Shown piece after piece: positions 1 through 9,070 of a stretch of DNA of 64,000 nt (the first letter of the stretch is position 1; every line of letters begins with the position of its first letter). Source of the stretch: Polyangium fumosum (GTDB taxonomy: Bacteria; Myxococcota_A; Polyangia; Polyangiales; Polyangiaceae). Below the pieces are notes generated by a model. It did not search any database and was not told where the DNA came from. It worked only from the letters and a program-made list of their open reading frames with translations. The stretch is taken from assembly GCF_005144585.1 (NCBI RefSeq), contig NZ_SSMQ01000002.1:124001-188000 (forward strand), read 5' to 3'. The position numbers and the translations under genes are program-made.

Positions 1-5
1 GCGGT

Positions 6-857
6 TCACTCCGGAATGACACAATCGTAACCGTACCAATCGTAATTCTTCACGCGCACACCAATGTGCTTGTTCCCCGACGAGCCGCATTGCGTGTAGC
101 CGGCGAGGGCATTGTAGAAACACGCGGAGTTACAGTTCCCCACGATGTTGAGACTGCAATAGGGACTCGTGTCGCAGATGCGCTCATCGAGCAGTTGCTC
201 CACGAGACACGATGTCGCCATGTTCGTGTAATAACAAACGTTGGCGACGAAGCCCGCCGCGAAGAGGTTTCCCCACGCGCGCGACTCCGGTACGGGGAAC
301 TCCGCGATCTGCGCCGACGTCGCGGTGAGCTCCGTGCGGGCTCCCTGGAGCAAAATGGGGACCTCGATTCCGTATCCATTGAGGTGCTCGAGCAGGCACG
401 ACGTGACCCACCACTGGTTGTCGCTGCTCAAGACCTGCGTCTTCCACTGGTCTGCGAGGCCGAGCCAGCCGTTGTACGTGGTGTTGGTAACCGGATCCGT
501 CATCGAGGAGCCCTCGGGCAATGCGCACCGGGCGAGGTATTTGAGGGCCTGATCCCTGCACGTGCTCGAGACCAGGGACAGATGCGAATTTTCGGGGAGG
601 GTGCTCTCCACCTGGTAGAGCGGCTTTTGCGCGTAGAGCCTGTAGGCCGCCTGGACGTTGGGGTTCCAGAAGCATCCGGGGCCGAAATTGTTGCTGCTTC
701 CCGGCGGCCTGGGGTCGGGGTCGCCGGGGTCTTGCGTTTCCAGGCCGACGTCGAGATCATCGACGTTGAAGGGATTCTCCGCCTCGGGCGCCGCACAACC
801 CGAAAAAACGACGCTGGCAGCAACCACGAACGAGAACAAGCAATACGATTTCAGCAT
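6..857 (-). CDS. Secreted lipoprotein of unknown function
   Basis: A 283-residue protein starting at MLKSYCLF. The frame is open 20 codons further upstream, but this ATG is preceded by a GGAGAT ribosome-binding site and is followed directly by a lipoprotein signal peptide ending in VFSGC, so the mature protein should be lipidated on that Cys and exported. After the lipobox comes an acidic, Pro-rich linker (GDPDPRPP), then a globular region with about ten Cys residues, including a CNSACFY stretch near the C-terminus, suggesting disulfide bonds outside the cytoplasm. No enzymatic motif is recognisable. Base composition looks somewhat less GC-rich than the kinase gene next to it. The family is unknown to me; the lipoprotein call is firm, the function is not. 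Confidence 0.75.
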   Translation of the reverse strand: MLKSYCLFSFVVAASVVFSGCAAPEAENPFNVDDLDVGLETQDPGDPDPRPPGSSNNFGPGCFWNPNVQAAYRLYAQKPLYQVESTLPENSHLSLVSSTCRDQALKYLARCALPEGSSMTDPVTNTTYNGWLGLADQWKTQVLSSDNQWWVTSCLLEHLNGYGIEVPILLQGARTELTATSAQIAEFPVPESRAWGNLFAAGFVANVCYYTNMATSCLVEQLLDERICDTSPYCSLNIVGNCNSACFYNALAGYTQCGSSGNKHIGVRVKNYDWYGYDCVIPE

Positions 858-1020
858 GGGTATCTCCTCGCCAAGAAACGACGGGGAGAACGGATAGCAC
901 GACGCGTGCCACGTCACCCAGTCCGGCAGGAGCCCGGCTTTTTGTGGGTCCTCAGGCCCACGGCGGAGGCGTCTGCGGGGAGGTGCCTGCAGGCAGTGCA
1001 GGCCACGCCATGCAGTTTGT

Positions 1021-1041
1021 CCCTTGAACGATGTTCAAGGG
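1021..1041 (-). terminator. Hairpin overlapping the stop codon of the kinase gene
   Basis: CCCTTGAAC and GTTCAAGGG form a perfect 9-bp stem around a 3-nt loop. The stop codon of the minus-strand kinase (1035-1037) lies inside the stem. No run of T follows on the minus strand, so if it terminates transcription it is not a classical intrinsic terminator. It may instead protect the 3' end of the mRNA. Confidence 0.45.
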
Positions 1042-4000
1042 AGGAGCGCGGCGCTCTCCTTCAGCTCCTCCTCGTACTTCCGCGCGAGGAGCGCGTTCTC
1101 CCGGAGCGCCGCGTCGAAGGCTTCCTTCGCGCGGCGCGCGGCCGCCACCCGTTCGCTCTCGACCTGCGACGCGCGCGCCTCCACGAGGTGGAGCTGCCCC
1201 ATCGCTGCAAACGCAGTTGCCATGTGTGGATTCTTGGCGAGCGCCTTCTCCGCCATGCGGAGCCCCTCGGCGAGATCCTCCTGGAACCTCCGACCGGCCC
1301 TCGCCGACCATTGCGCGCGCAAACCATGCACCTCGCTCATGACCTGGTACGGCGTGGCTTGCTCCTTGGCCTCCTCCAGGACCGGGGCCATGATCATGAA
1401 AGCGGTATCGAAGCTCGCGGCGGCCGCGCTACCCCGTCGCAGCTCCGCGCGAAGGGTCACGATCTGGATGCGCGCGTCGAGGATGCGCAACGCCACGTTC
1501 GTTCCACCATTGATGGCCGCCGCGTCCCCCACCCACCGCCGTGCCTCCGCGAGGAGAGAGCTCGGATCAAGGCCCTCGCGCAGCCCGTGCTCCGCCTCCA
1601 ACTGCCGGCACCTCGCCCCCTCGATCAGGAAAAACATATCCCGCGGGGAATCCCCCGCGAATCCACGAATGGCATCGATGGCGGCCTTCGTGAACCGCCG
1701 AGGGTCGCGGCCGAGGGCCAGCTCGTGTCCGCCGAGGATCCGATACGTGCGCGCCTTCCAGTAAGCCGTGCGCCACGGATCGACGGCGCTTCGTTTGTCG
1801 AAGGCAGCCAGGGCGTCGAGCGCGTCCTTCACGTGCGCGTCGGCGGCCTCCCCCCGTTCGAGGCTGGTGTCCACGAGCATCGCGAGCACCTCCACGATCA
1901 TGAATGCCGGGAGCGAGAACCCGGGGTCCAGCGCGAGCGCACGCTCGAACTGTCGCCGCGCGTTCTCCAGCGCGCGTCTCGCATCCCGTCCTTTTCGCCG
2001 ATCGATATCGGAGGCGAGGATGTATACCTGCCCGAGCTCGTTGTACGACCAGGTGAACAACGGATCCAGCTCCTGGACACGCAGGTAGGCCTGGATGACG
2101 TCCTCGATGGGGAGGTCCTGACCGCGGGTGTCCAAGAGCTTCGCGCGCTCGTGCAGCGCCGTTGCGAGCGCATATCGCGCCATCACATCCTGCGGGCGCG
2201 CGCGCAGAGCCTCCTTGGCAGCATCGACCGCGGCCTCGACGATGGCCTGCGCCGAATCCTTGGCGTTGCTGCTCGATACGGCATTGGCGCGCGCGATGAG
2301 GAACAACGCGCGTTGCACGAGTGATCTCCCGTCTCGGCGGCTCGCCTGCACGGCCCGATCACAAGCCTCGACGCCCGCCTCGAACGGGACCCGCCTGTCC
2401 GCATTGCTATTCAGCGCCGCCCACGCCGTCTTCTCCCACAACTCGCACGCTGCCCGGTGCACCTCCGGATCGCTCCGACCCATGTTCGCCGCGGCCGCGT
2501 AGGCCCGCGCTGCCGGCTCGAAATACGATTTCATCTTCTCGTGATCGAACGCCGCGTCGTGCCGATACTTGCTCCCCTCCGCGAAGAGCGCGTCCGCTTC
2601 GAGCTTCTTCGCCTCGTGCATCCAGGGCGCCTTCTCGAACGCCTCCCGCGCCTTCGCGGCGGCCTCCTCGTTTTTCCCCTCGTAGAGCGCGATGAGCCCC
2701 TCCGCATAGGCCGGCACCTCGATCCGCGCCCCCATCGCCGCCCGCAAATGCCCGAGCGCCGGGTCCCTGAGCTCCCGCGAAAGCTCCGCGACCTTCTTCT
2801 TCCGCTCCTCTTCGTTCGTGATCCGCCGCGTCTCGGCGAGCGCCCGCTGATAGATCTCGCCGATCGCCCGCCCGAGCGCATACCGCAGATCCGGCGACGA
2901 ATACCCCGCCGCGATCGCCTCCTCCAGGTGCTCCCGCGCCCCCTCCGGATCCCCGAGCGCGAGGTGCCCCCGCCCGATCGCGTAATGCCCCGGCCCCTGC
3001 CCCACCTTCCCCGCGTCCGCCATTTGCTGCTCGATCTCCGCGAGCCGCACGCGCACCACGTCCCTCTCCCGCTCCACGTCGTGCAGCGGATACGCGTACG
3101 CCGCCCGCAGGAAAAGCTCCATTTCCTTCACGCCCTCGCCGAGCTCCCGCGCGAGCTCCGCCTGCTCCGCCGCCTGCCGTTGCGCCCGCACCCACACGCC
3201 CCCGAAGACCAGCGACGACACGGCCCCGAGCGTCAAGACCGACGCCAGAAGCTTGTGCTTGCGCGCTTTTTTCCAGAGCACGTATCCGATCGAGGCCCGC
3301 TTCGCCAGGATCGGCTCGCCGTCGAGGTAACGCTGCAAATCCTCCGCGAGTGCCCGCGCCGAATCGTATCGCCTCGAAGGATCCCGTTCGAGGCATTTCA
3401 TCACGATCGTCGCGAGCTCCGACGGCACCCCCTTCTGCACCTTGCCAATCGTCGGCGCGTCCTCGTACGCCACCATCATCAAGAGCTTCCACGGGTGCTC
3501 CGCGACGAACGGCGGATGCCCCACGATCACGTCGTAGAGCGTCGCCCCCAGCGAATACACGTCCGAGCGACGATCCATCGCCCGCACGTCGCCCTTCGCC
3601 TGCTCCGGCGGCATGTACGCCGGCGTCCCGACCACCGCGCCCGTGCGGGTTTGTCCGCGGTCCGAGACCTCCCGCGCCAATCCGAAATCCATGATGTACG
3701 GCTTCAGCGAGCCGTCCTCGCGGCGCTCCACGAGGATGTTCCCCGGCTTGATGTCCCGATGAATGAGCCCGAGCCGGTGCGCCTCGTGCACCGCGGCCGT
3801 GATTTCAAGCATCAGCTTGACCCGCTGCTCCAGCGTCAGCCGATCCCGAAAGCGCGACAGCGGCTCGCCGTCGATGAATTGCATCGCGATGTACGGCTCG
3901 CCGTCCGCCTGTCCGGCCTCGTACACGCGGCATACGTGGTCGTGCTGGATACGCGCCTGCGCCCGCGCCTCGCCGAGGAATCGACGCCACAGATCCGGAT

Positions 4001-4223
4001 CGTCGCCCTTCAAGAGCTTCAGCGCCACGGTCCGCCCGAGGCGCGGATCCATGGCGCGGTACACCGTGCCCATCCCGCCTTCGCCGACGAACGTGATGTC
4101 CTGGTATCGCTCCGAGAGCGAAGGCGGCACGCCCCGCCGCTCGGCCGGCGGCCCCGGCAAGACGAGCGGCACCGTCGACTCGTGCCCGATCTCCGCCTCT
4201 CGTCCGTCATCCGCCGCCGACAT
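1035..4223 (-). CDS. Membrane-anchored Ser/Thr protein kinase with TPR-like C-terminal region
   Basis: A 1062-residue Hanks-type kinase. The start chosen is MSAADDGREA; an upstream in-frame extension is Arg-rich and has no ribosome-binding site. The kinase domain spans about residues 40-300: glycine loop GEGGMG, catalytic Lys69, HRD at 155-157 with Asn162, DFG at 179-181, and GTPAYMPPEQ in the activation segment, so all catalytic residues are present. One hydrophobic segment (about 325-345) follows a basic stretch and should anchor the protein in the inner membrane. The remaining 700 residues are alpha-helical, Ala/Glu/Arg-rich and repetitive, as in TPR sensor domains of myxobacterial kinases, probably lying outside the membrane. 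It is divergently transcribed from the Smr gene. Substrates cannot be read from the sequence. Confidence 0.93.
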   Translation of the reverse strand: MSAADDGREAEIGHESTVPLVLPGPPAERRGVPPSLSERYQDITFVGEGGMGTVYRAMDPRLGRTVALKLLKGDDPDLWRRFLGEARAQARIQHDHVCRVYEAGQADGEPYIAMQFIDGEPLSRFRDRLTLEQRVKLMLEITAAVHEAHRLGLIHRDIKPGNILVERREDGSLKPYIMDFGLAREVSDRGQTRTGAVVGTPAYMPPEQAKGDVRAMDRRSDVYSLGATLYDVIVGHPPFVAEHPWKLLMMVAYEDAPTIGKVQKGVPSELATIVMKCLERDPSRRYDSARALAEDLQRYLDGEPILAKRASIGYVLWKKARKHKLLASVLTLGAVSSLVFGGVWVRAQRQAAEQAELARELGEGVKEMELFLRAAYAYPLHDVERERDVVRVRLAEIEQQMADAGKVGQGPGHYAIGRGHLALGDPEGAREHLEEAIAAGYSSPDLRYALGRAIGEIYQRALAETRRITNEEERKKKVAELSRELRDPALGHLRAAMGARIEVPAYAEGLIALYEGKNEEAAAKAREAFEKAPWMHEAKKLEADALFAEGSKYRHDAAFDHEKMKSYFEPAARAYAAAANMGRSDPEVHRAACELWEKTAWAALNSNADRRVPFEAGVEACDRAVQASRRDGRSLVQRALFLIARANAVSSSNAKDSAQAIVEAAVDAAKEALRARPQDVMARYALATALHERAKLLDTRGQDLPIEDVIQAYLRVQELDPLFTWSYNELGQVYILASDIDRRKGRDARRALENARRQFERALALDPGFSLPAFMIVEVLAMLVDTSLERGEAADAHVKDALDALAAFDKRSAVDPWRTAYWKARTYRILGGHELALGRDPRRFTKAAIDAIRGFAGDSPRDMFFLIEGARCRQLEAEHGLREGLDPSSLLAEARRWVGDAAAINGGTNVALRILDARIQIVTLRAELRRGSAAAASFDTAFMIMAPVLEEAKEQATPYQVMSEVHGLRAQWSARAGRRFQEDLAEGLRMAEKALAKNPHMATAFAAMGQLHLVEARASQVESERVAAARRAKEAFDAALRENALLARKYEEELKESAALLP

Positions 4224-4294
4224 ATCCCGGAAAGATACACGCGCGAAGCAAAGGCGGCCACGCCGGGTCCGCGGTGGTACTTTGCTCTCCGGCC

Positions 4295-4678
4295 ATGCTC
4301 CGCGCCCTCCTCGAACACCTCGCGCGCCTCTTCGCCCCGGCAAAACCGAAAGAGCCGCCTGCGACCGAAGCGGCCGACGACGGCGAACCGTTGCCCGACC
4401 CCGACGCCATCGCCGTCCTTCCGATCGAAGACGCGATCGACCTGCACGGCTTTGCGCCCCGCGACATCCCCTCGGTCGTCGAGGAATACCTGCACGAGGC
4501 CCACGCGCGCGGTTTCCCCGAGGTGCGGCTCATCCACGGCCGCGGCAAAGGCGTGCAGCGGCGCGTCGTGCAATCGCTCCTCGCGCGCCACCCGCTCGTC
4601 GAATCGTTCCGGGACGCGCCGGCCACGCGCGGCGGCTGGGGCGCGACGATCGCGCGGCTCCGAATCAATCGATCTTGA
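4295..4678 (+). CDS. Smr-domain protein
   Basis: A 127-residue protein starting at MLRALLEHL; a GTG seven codons upstream is an alternative start. After an N-terminal helix and an acidic Pro-rich linker, residues about 45-125 form a stand-alone Smr (small MutS-related) domain, with the DLHGF motif at its start and the HGRGKGVQR loop typical of the fold. Stand-alone Smr proteins are nucleases or nucleic-acid-binding proteins acting on branched or ribosome-associated nucleic acids; which applies here cannot be told. The gene diverges from the kinase gene across a 71-bp gap and its 3' end overlaps the convergent EEP gene by 14 bp. Confidence 0.88.
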   Translation: MLRALLEHLARLFAPAKPKEPPATEAADDGEPLPDPDAIAVLPIEDAIDLHGFAPRDIPSVVEEYLHEAHARGFPEVRLIHGRGKGVQRRVVQSLLARHPLVESFRDAPATRGGWGATIARLRINRS

Positions 4679-5549
4679 TCGTCACGCCCACGCCGAAATG
4701 GTCCGAGGCAAACGCCCGGCCTGCATACTGTGGCGGGCAGCCTGAAAGCTCGCCGAGCGGCGCGACGAGCTCCGTCACGATCTGCTCCGGCGTGGCGCGC
4801 CGCGACGTCCACACATAATCGATCAGCGCCCGCTCCGGGCCGCCCTCGTGAAACGCCCGCGCTACGTCGTTCTGCTCCGTGTCGTACGTCAAAAGGCCCG
4901 CGCGCGCCGTGTGATCCGTCAAGCTCTCGCCGAACCTCCGCGCGAGCCCCTCGTATTCGGTCGTCCCGCAAGGCACATTGAGATCCCCGCAGAGGACCGT
5001 GGGCACGCCGCTCGACACCGGCTCCCGCAACGCGTCGCAGAGCACCTCGACCTGGTTTTTTCGCACATGGAGGCATTCCTCCGGCGAGACCCGCCCGTCG
5101 TCCGCCTGCAAATGCGTGTTCACCAGGTAAAGCTCGCGCCCCCCGGGCAAACGTACCTCCGCGAGCGCGGCGCCCTTCCGCGCGAATCCATCCGCGCCCA
5201 CGCCGCGCGGCAATCGCAAAAACCGCGCCTTCAGGGGAAACCGCGAGAGGATCACGAGGCCCGCGCCGACGAACGTCTTGTCGACTCCGTCGGGCCCCGG
5301 CGGATCGTGCCAGAGCTCGGAAAACCCCCCGGCCACGCGCAACGCTTCCAACCGCTCGTGCACCCCGCCCACGAAGTTCTCCTGGATGCACACGATGTCG
5401 AAGCGAGAGAGCGCCTCGACCACCGCCGGCGCCCCGAGGCGCTCGGGCCAGAAAGGCCGCCCCTCCAGAAAGTCTTCGAGGCTCTGCGGCGCGCCGAAGC
5501 AGTTCCAGGTCGCGAGGCGAACGGACAGGGGCCTTTGATCATCCACCAT
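4665..5549 (-). CDS. Endonuclease/exonuclease/phosphatase (EEP) family hydrolase
   Basis: A 294-residue protein that is all EEP fold. Recognisable family motifs are the N-terminal TWN, the metal-ligand Glu in CIQENF, NTHLQ in the middle, GDLN, and the C-terminal SDHFGV containing the catalytic Asp-His. The layout and the IDYVW segment resemble the sphingomyelinase C/DNase I-like branch, which hydrolyses phosphodiester bonds in lipids or nucleic acids with a divalent metal. There is no signal peptide, so it is probably cytoplasmic and a sphingomyelinase role is doubtful. The start is the first ATG, preceded by a short intergenic region. It stands alone on this strand between convergent Smr and the next regulator. 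Confidence 0.88.
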   Translation of the reverse strand: MVDDQRPLSVRLATWNCFGAPQSLEDFLEGRPFWPERLGAPAVVEALSRFDIVCIQENFVGGVHERLEALRVAGGFSELWHDPPGPDGVDKTFVGAGLVILSRFPLKARFLRLPRGVGADGFARKGAALAEVRLPGGRELYLVNTHLQADDGRVSPEECLHVRKNQVEVLCDALREPVSSGVPTVLCGDLNVPCGTTEYEGLARRFGESLTDHTARAGLLTYDTEQNDVARAFHEGGPERALIDYVWTSRRATPEQIVTELVAPLGELSGCPPQYAGRAFASDHFGVGVTIKID

Positions 5550-5592
5550 CGAGCCCGGATCCTAAATCAACACGCGCGCCCCGGCTGCCCCT

Positions 5593-7218
5593 TCATTTCC
5601 TGGAATGGACGTTTTTCCCGCGCTTTCGCTCGGAGAGCGCCCAGCGGATGCCCATCTCCAGCGTCGAGCGGGTCACGAGCGTGCCGAGATCGAGCCCGAG
5701 CCCGACGATCGTGTGCGCGACGTCCGGGCGCAGGCCCGTGAGCAGCACCTCCGCCCCGAGCAGCCGCGCCGCCTGCGTCGCCGCCACGAGCGCGCTCGCC
5801 ACCTGCGCGTCCACGACGCCGACACCCGTCACGTCGAGGATCACCACCTCCGCCGCGTGCCGCACGATCCCTTCGAGCAGCGTCTCCAAGACCTGCCGCG
5901 CCCGCGCCGAATCGAGCACGCCCACGATGGGCATCGCGAGCACGCCGTGGCCAATCGGCACGAGCGGCGTCGAGAGCTCCCGCAGCGCCTCCGCCTGCCG
6001 CCGGATGAGCTCCGACGCCGCCCGCAGCTCGGTGATATCGCTCGCGAGCCCCACGACGCGCACGACCTGCCCCGACGCATCCTTCACTGGATACGCCCGA
6101 TCCCGCACCCAGCGAATCGTGCCGTCCGGCCGCACCACGCGATAATCGATGTCGTATCGCCCGAGCTCCTGCAGCGGCATGGCTTCCACGACGACCGCGC
6201 GATCGTCGGGGTGAATTGCGTCGAGGAACTGGAACCGTCTTTCGTAGAGCTCCGACCTCTGCCGGCCCCATACGGTTTCATAAGCCGGGCTCACGTAGAC
6301 GAGCGTGTTTCCATTCGCGTCCGTCATCCAGAAGACGTCGCTGATCGACTCGGCGAGGAGGCGGAACGTCTCTTCCCGCTCGGCGAGCGCGCGCGTGGCT
6401 TTTTGGGCCTCGGTGACGTCGCTGAGCGTCGCCACGTACTGCTCGACCACGTCGGCCTGGTCCCGCTGCACCATCACGCTGACCAGGAGCCACACGCGAT
6501 CGCCGATCTTCGGCCGATCCACGCCGATGATCATGGGCGAGACGGCCTCCCCCTTTCCGAGGGCGCGCGCCATGGGGGATTGGTCGGGGGGCAGGGGTTT
6601 GCCGTCCTCGCTCAGCATCGCCCAGCCCGGATCGTTCGGGGCGCGGCCGTGCATCTGCGCCTCGGTCATGCCGAGCATTTCGAGCGCGCGGCGGTTGACG
6701 AAGCGCATGTCTCCCCGCGGCCCCCGGATGACGAGGCCGATCTGAAGGTTCCGGAGCAGCACGTCGAAGCGCGACTCCATGGCCGTGAGATCCCGCGTCC
6801 TGCGGGCCACGGTGTCCTCGAGCTCGCGCCAGCGCGCCGACGTGTCGGTCATGTCGCGGCCGAGCGACACGACGAACGACACGCTGCCATCCGCGCCGCG
6901 CACCGGCGTGTAGCTCGTGTCGATGTAGGCGACTGCCCCCGCGCTGCCGCGGATCTTGTGCACCACCTGCACGATCTCGCCGCTCGAAAACGCGCGCTCC
7001 ACGCACTGCTCGATGCTCGCCGCCCGGTCCCCATAAAGATCCCGCGGCGACTTGCCCACGAGCCCCTCCGCATCCCACCCGAGCAGCCCACACGCCGCCG
7101 GGTTCGCATAGACGAACCGACGCGCCGTGTCGTAGACCACGCAGACATCCCTCGACTGCGCGAAATAAGAAGGCGCATCGAACGGGAGCGAGGCGGAAAC
7201 GATTGGAGGGGTGACCAT
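5593..7218 (-). CDS. PAS-PAS-PAS-STAS signalling protein (RsbR-like)
   Basis: A 541-residue soluble protein starting at MVTPPIVS. Three PAS domains follow one another (about residues 15-125, 145-265 and 285-400); the third ends with the PAC signature VKDASGQVVRVVGLASDIT. A short helix leads to a C-terminal STAS domain (about 425-535), beginning with the RsbR-type sequence LSTPLVPIGHGVLAMPIVG and carrying the ILDVTGVGVVD strand-turn. There is no kinase or output enzyme. Proteins of this layout act as sensory components of stressosome-like partner-switching modules, where PAS ligands alter a STAS domain that is phosphorylated by a partner kinase. No partner kinase or RsbT/RsbS gene is adjacent, so the partner is elsewhere. 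Confidence 0.9.
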   Translation of the reverse strand: MVTPPIVSASLPFDAPSYFAQSRDVCVVYDTARRFVYANPAACGLLGWDAEGLVGKSPRDLYGDRAASIEQCVERAFSSGEIVQVVHKIRGSAGAVAYIDTSYTPVRGADGSVSFVVSLGRDMTDTSARWRELEDTVARRTRDLTAMESRFDVLLRNLQIGLVIRGPRGDMRFVNRRALEMLGMTEAQMHGRAPNDPGWAMLSEDGKPLPPDQSPMARALGKGEAVSPMIIGVDRPKIGDRVWLLVSVMVQRDQADVVEQYVATLSDVTEAQKATRALAEREETFRLLAESISDVFWMTDANGNTLVYVSPAYETVWGRQRSELYERRFQFLDAIHPDDRAVVVEAMPLQELGRYDIDYRVVRPDGTIRWVRDRAYPVKDASGQVVRVVGLASDITELRAASELIRRQAEALRELSTPLVPIGHGVLAMPIVGVLDSARARQVLETLLEGIVRHAAEVVILDVTGVGVVDAQVASALVAATQAARLLGAEVLLTGLRPDVAHTIVGLGLDLGTLVTRSTLEMGIRWALSERKRGKNVHSRK

Positions 7219-7459
7219 GGGCCTGATCTTCGCAGGATCGCGCAACCCACGTGCGCAACGCAACAAGGATCCGAAGTCCTCGACAGGACACGGGATCTCG
7301 CCGCTCCGCCTGGGGCATCACGTTCTAGCGCGGAGGGCAGGCTGGCGCACCTCGACCGGGGCGTTCGTCGGGCAAGCAAAAACCAGCGCGTGACAAACGT
7401 GGGGATCCGTTGAAAATGGTGGGTGAGCGCGGCAAGCTCCGCGCTGCCCTCGAGGCACG

Positions 7460-8410
7460 ATGAGCAAGGCGCGCGCAGGATCCAAGCCGATGCGGACGAA
7501 AAAGGCCGCCGCAAAGCCGACGAAGGTCGCCCCGAAGACGACCTCGAAGGCCGTCGCGAAAAGGCCCAAGGAGGGGCCCGCCCTCGCGCCGCCCGCGCCC
7601 CCGATGCCCGAGGTCCGACCCGCGCGCACCGAGCGTCCGCCCGCCGCGGACCCGCCGCTCGTCACGAAGTGGGCCGAGCGCGGGGCCGCGCTCCTCCGGG
7701 AGCTCGCGGCGCACGGCGCCGAGGATCACGAGTATCGCGTGGACCTGAAAGACGGACGTTTCGTGTGGCTCGACCCGCGCGGACGCGTCTCGGCCGAGGC
7801 CCGCGCGCGCGCGCTCCTGAGCTACGCGCCCACGACGTCCTCGCTGACGATGGCCTGGGCCGATCCGCTCCTGCGCGCGGCTTCCGTGCGCCCGATCGAG
7901 CGGATGCCCACGGAGCAGGACGACGTCGACGAAGAAGGGGCCTGGCACGTGGCGATCGCCGCGGCTGAGGCCTCGGGCGCCGAATGGCTGTATCGCGTGG
8001 CCGCGCCGCACACGTGGTACTTCCTCGCGCTCACGGACCTCTCGTTCCAGCCGATCAGCCCCTCGTTCACGCCGGGCTCGCCCGCGGGCCTCGTGCTCCT
8101 GGAGATCGAAGCGAGCCGCAAGGCGATCCGCTCGGGCGCCGAGCCCGCCGTCGTCGTGCGCGAGCGCCTCGCCCGCGTGGGCAGCGCGCTCCTGCACGAG
8201 GCCGAATACGCCTACCGCAGCACCGACTGGGTTTCGCGGCTGGCGCGGACGGGCAAACGGCTGGAGAAGCTCGCGGGCAAGGTGCCTGTGCCCTCGTTCG
8301 AGGCGGTCGCGAAGAGCGCCTCGTCGTCGGAATGGCTGGCGCCGGACCTCGCAGGCAGCCTGGATGAGGCGTTAGGGCTGCTCGAAGACGAGTGGCGGTT
8401 GTTCGTGTAG
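7460..8410 (+). CDS. Hypothetical protein with basic Ala/Lys/Pro N-terminal tail
   Basis: A 316-residue cytoplasmic protein. The first 60 residues are a low-complexity, strongly basic tail (AAAKPTKVAPKTTSK) that could bind nucleic acid or be a flexible linker. The remainder is globular, with a Trp/Tyr-rich core: HEYRVDLKDGRFVWLDPRGR near residue 90, then SYAPTTSSLTMAWADP, and WLYRVAAPHTWYFLALTDLSF. This pattern, a folded repeat around a DP-x-GR turn followed by a TxxWAWA-like motif, reminds me of the uncharacterised DUF6882 family, but I cannot confirm that without a profile search. It has its own divergent upstream region shared with the PAS-STAS gene. Confidence 0.75.
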   Translation: MSKARAGSKPMRTKKAAAKPTKVAPKTTSKAVAKRPKEGPALAPPAPPMPEVRPARTERPPAADPPLVTKWAERGAALLRELAAHGAEDHEYRVDLKDGRFVWLDPRGRVSAEARARALLSYAPTTSSLTMAWADPLLRAASVRPIERMPTEQDDVDEEGAWHVAIAAAEASGAEWLYRVAAPHTWYFLALTDLSFQPISPSFTPGSPAGLVLLEIEASRKAIRSGAEPAVVVRERLARVGSALLHEAEYAYRSTDWVSRLARTGKRLEKLAGKVPVPSFEAVAKSASSSEWLAPDLAGSLDEALGLLEDEWRLFV

Positions 8411-8562
8411 GAGAACGGGAACTCGCTGATGGCCGAGAACGAGCTGAGTGGATCACTCGGATCGACGTCGACCGTCCCGTGAACACCTCGCTCGACGCGC
8501 GTCGAGGCATCACGAAAGAGGGAGTGAAAACGCCAAGCGATACGAGGCGGCAGGGAACTCTT

Positions 8563-8907
8563 TCATTTCGTCGAAGCGGACGGGGGCGCGGGCGCGTGGG
8601 TGGGACCGGCGTCGGCAGGAGAGGCCGGGGCCGGGTCGATCAACTCACACGCGGCGAAGTCGTATTTTTCATTGACGTCGCAGGATATCGTATTGTCATG
8701 ACAGCATTCGGCGCAGCTATAACGCGCCTCGCGCCGGAAGCAGCTATAGAAGCACTCGTGTGATGGCTTCTTGCAATGTTCCTGGACCTTCAGCGGCTTC
8801 TTCGCCTCATCTTCACTTCGGTCGCGCTCCGGCCTGTACGGGCCGCAGCCTGGGCGCGTACTTCCGAGAGAAGCCAGGAACACGAGCGCGAGCAAGACCT
8901 TCTTCAT
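8563..8907 (-). CDS. Small secreted Cys-rich protein
   Basis: A 114-residue protein with a clean start: GGAGG lies 5 bases before the ATG. An N-terminal signal peptide (KKVLLALVFLASLGS) is followed by ten Cys in the central 55 residues, including CFYSCFRR and CAECCHDN, and a Pro/Ala/Ser-rich C-terminal tail. A Cys near the end of the signal (TRPGC) could be a degenerate lipobox, so either a periplasmic or a lipidated location is possible. The Cys spacing suggests a disulfide-stabilised domain. I do not recognise the family. Confidence 0.75.
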   Translation of the reverse strand: MKKVLLALVFLASLGSTRPGCGPYRPERDRSEDEAKKPLKVQEHCKKPSHECFYSCFRREARYSCAECCHDNTISCDVNEKYDFAACELIDPAPASPADAGPTHAPAPPSASTK

Positions 8908-9070
8908 GAAGACCTCCAGGCTCGAATGTAGGAGGGTTGCATGCGTCCGCTCCTCCTTACCGGGGCACCAGAAGAAGCTGTAATGTTCGCCTGCCGTGCA
9001 CGCTTTCTCGGCATCGTTGCAGCAAGTGGTGCATGCTTCACGGTCCGCGGCGGCCGGCGACGCGTCTCCT

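Noticed and set aside
66-2324. Long plus-strand open frame of 752 codons opposite the lipoprotein and kinase genes
   Set aside because: Arg-rich shadow of the real minus-strand genes; no domain or ribosome-binding site.
2457-4745. Plus-strand open frame of 762 codons across the kinase gene
   Set aside because: Antisense to a kinase with intact motifs; His/Arg-rich composition typical of reverse-frame translation in GC-rich DNA.
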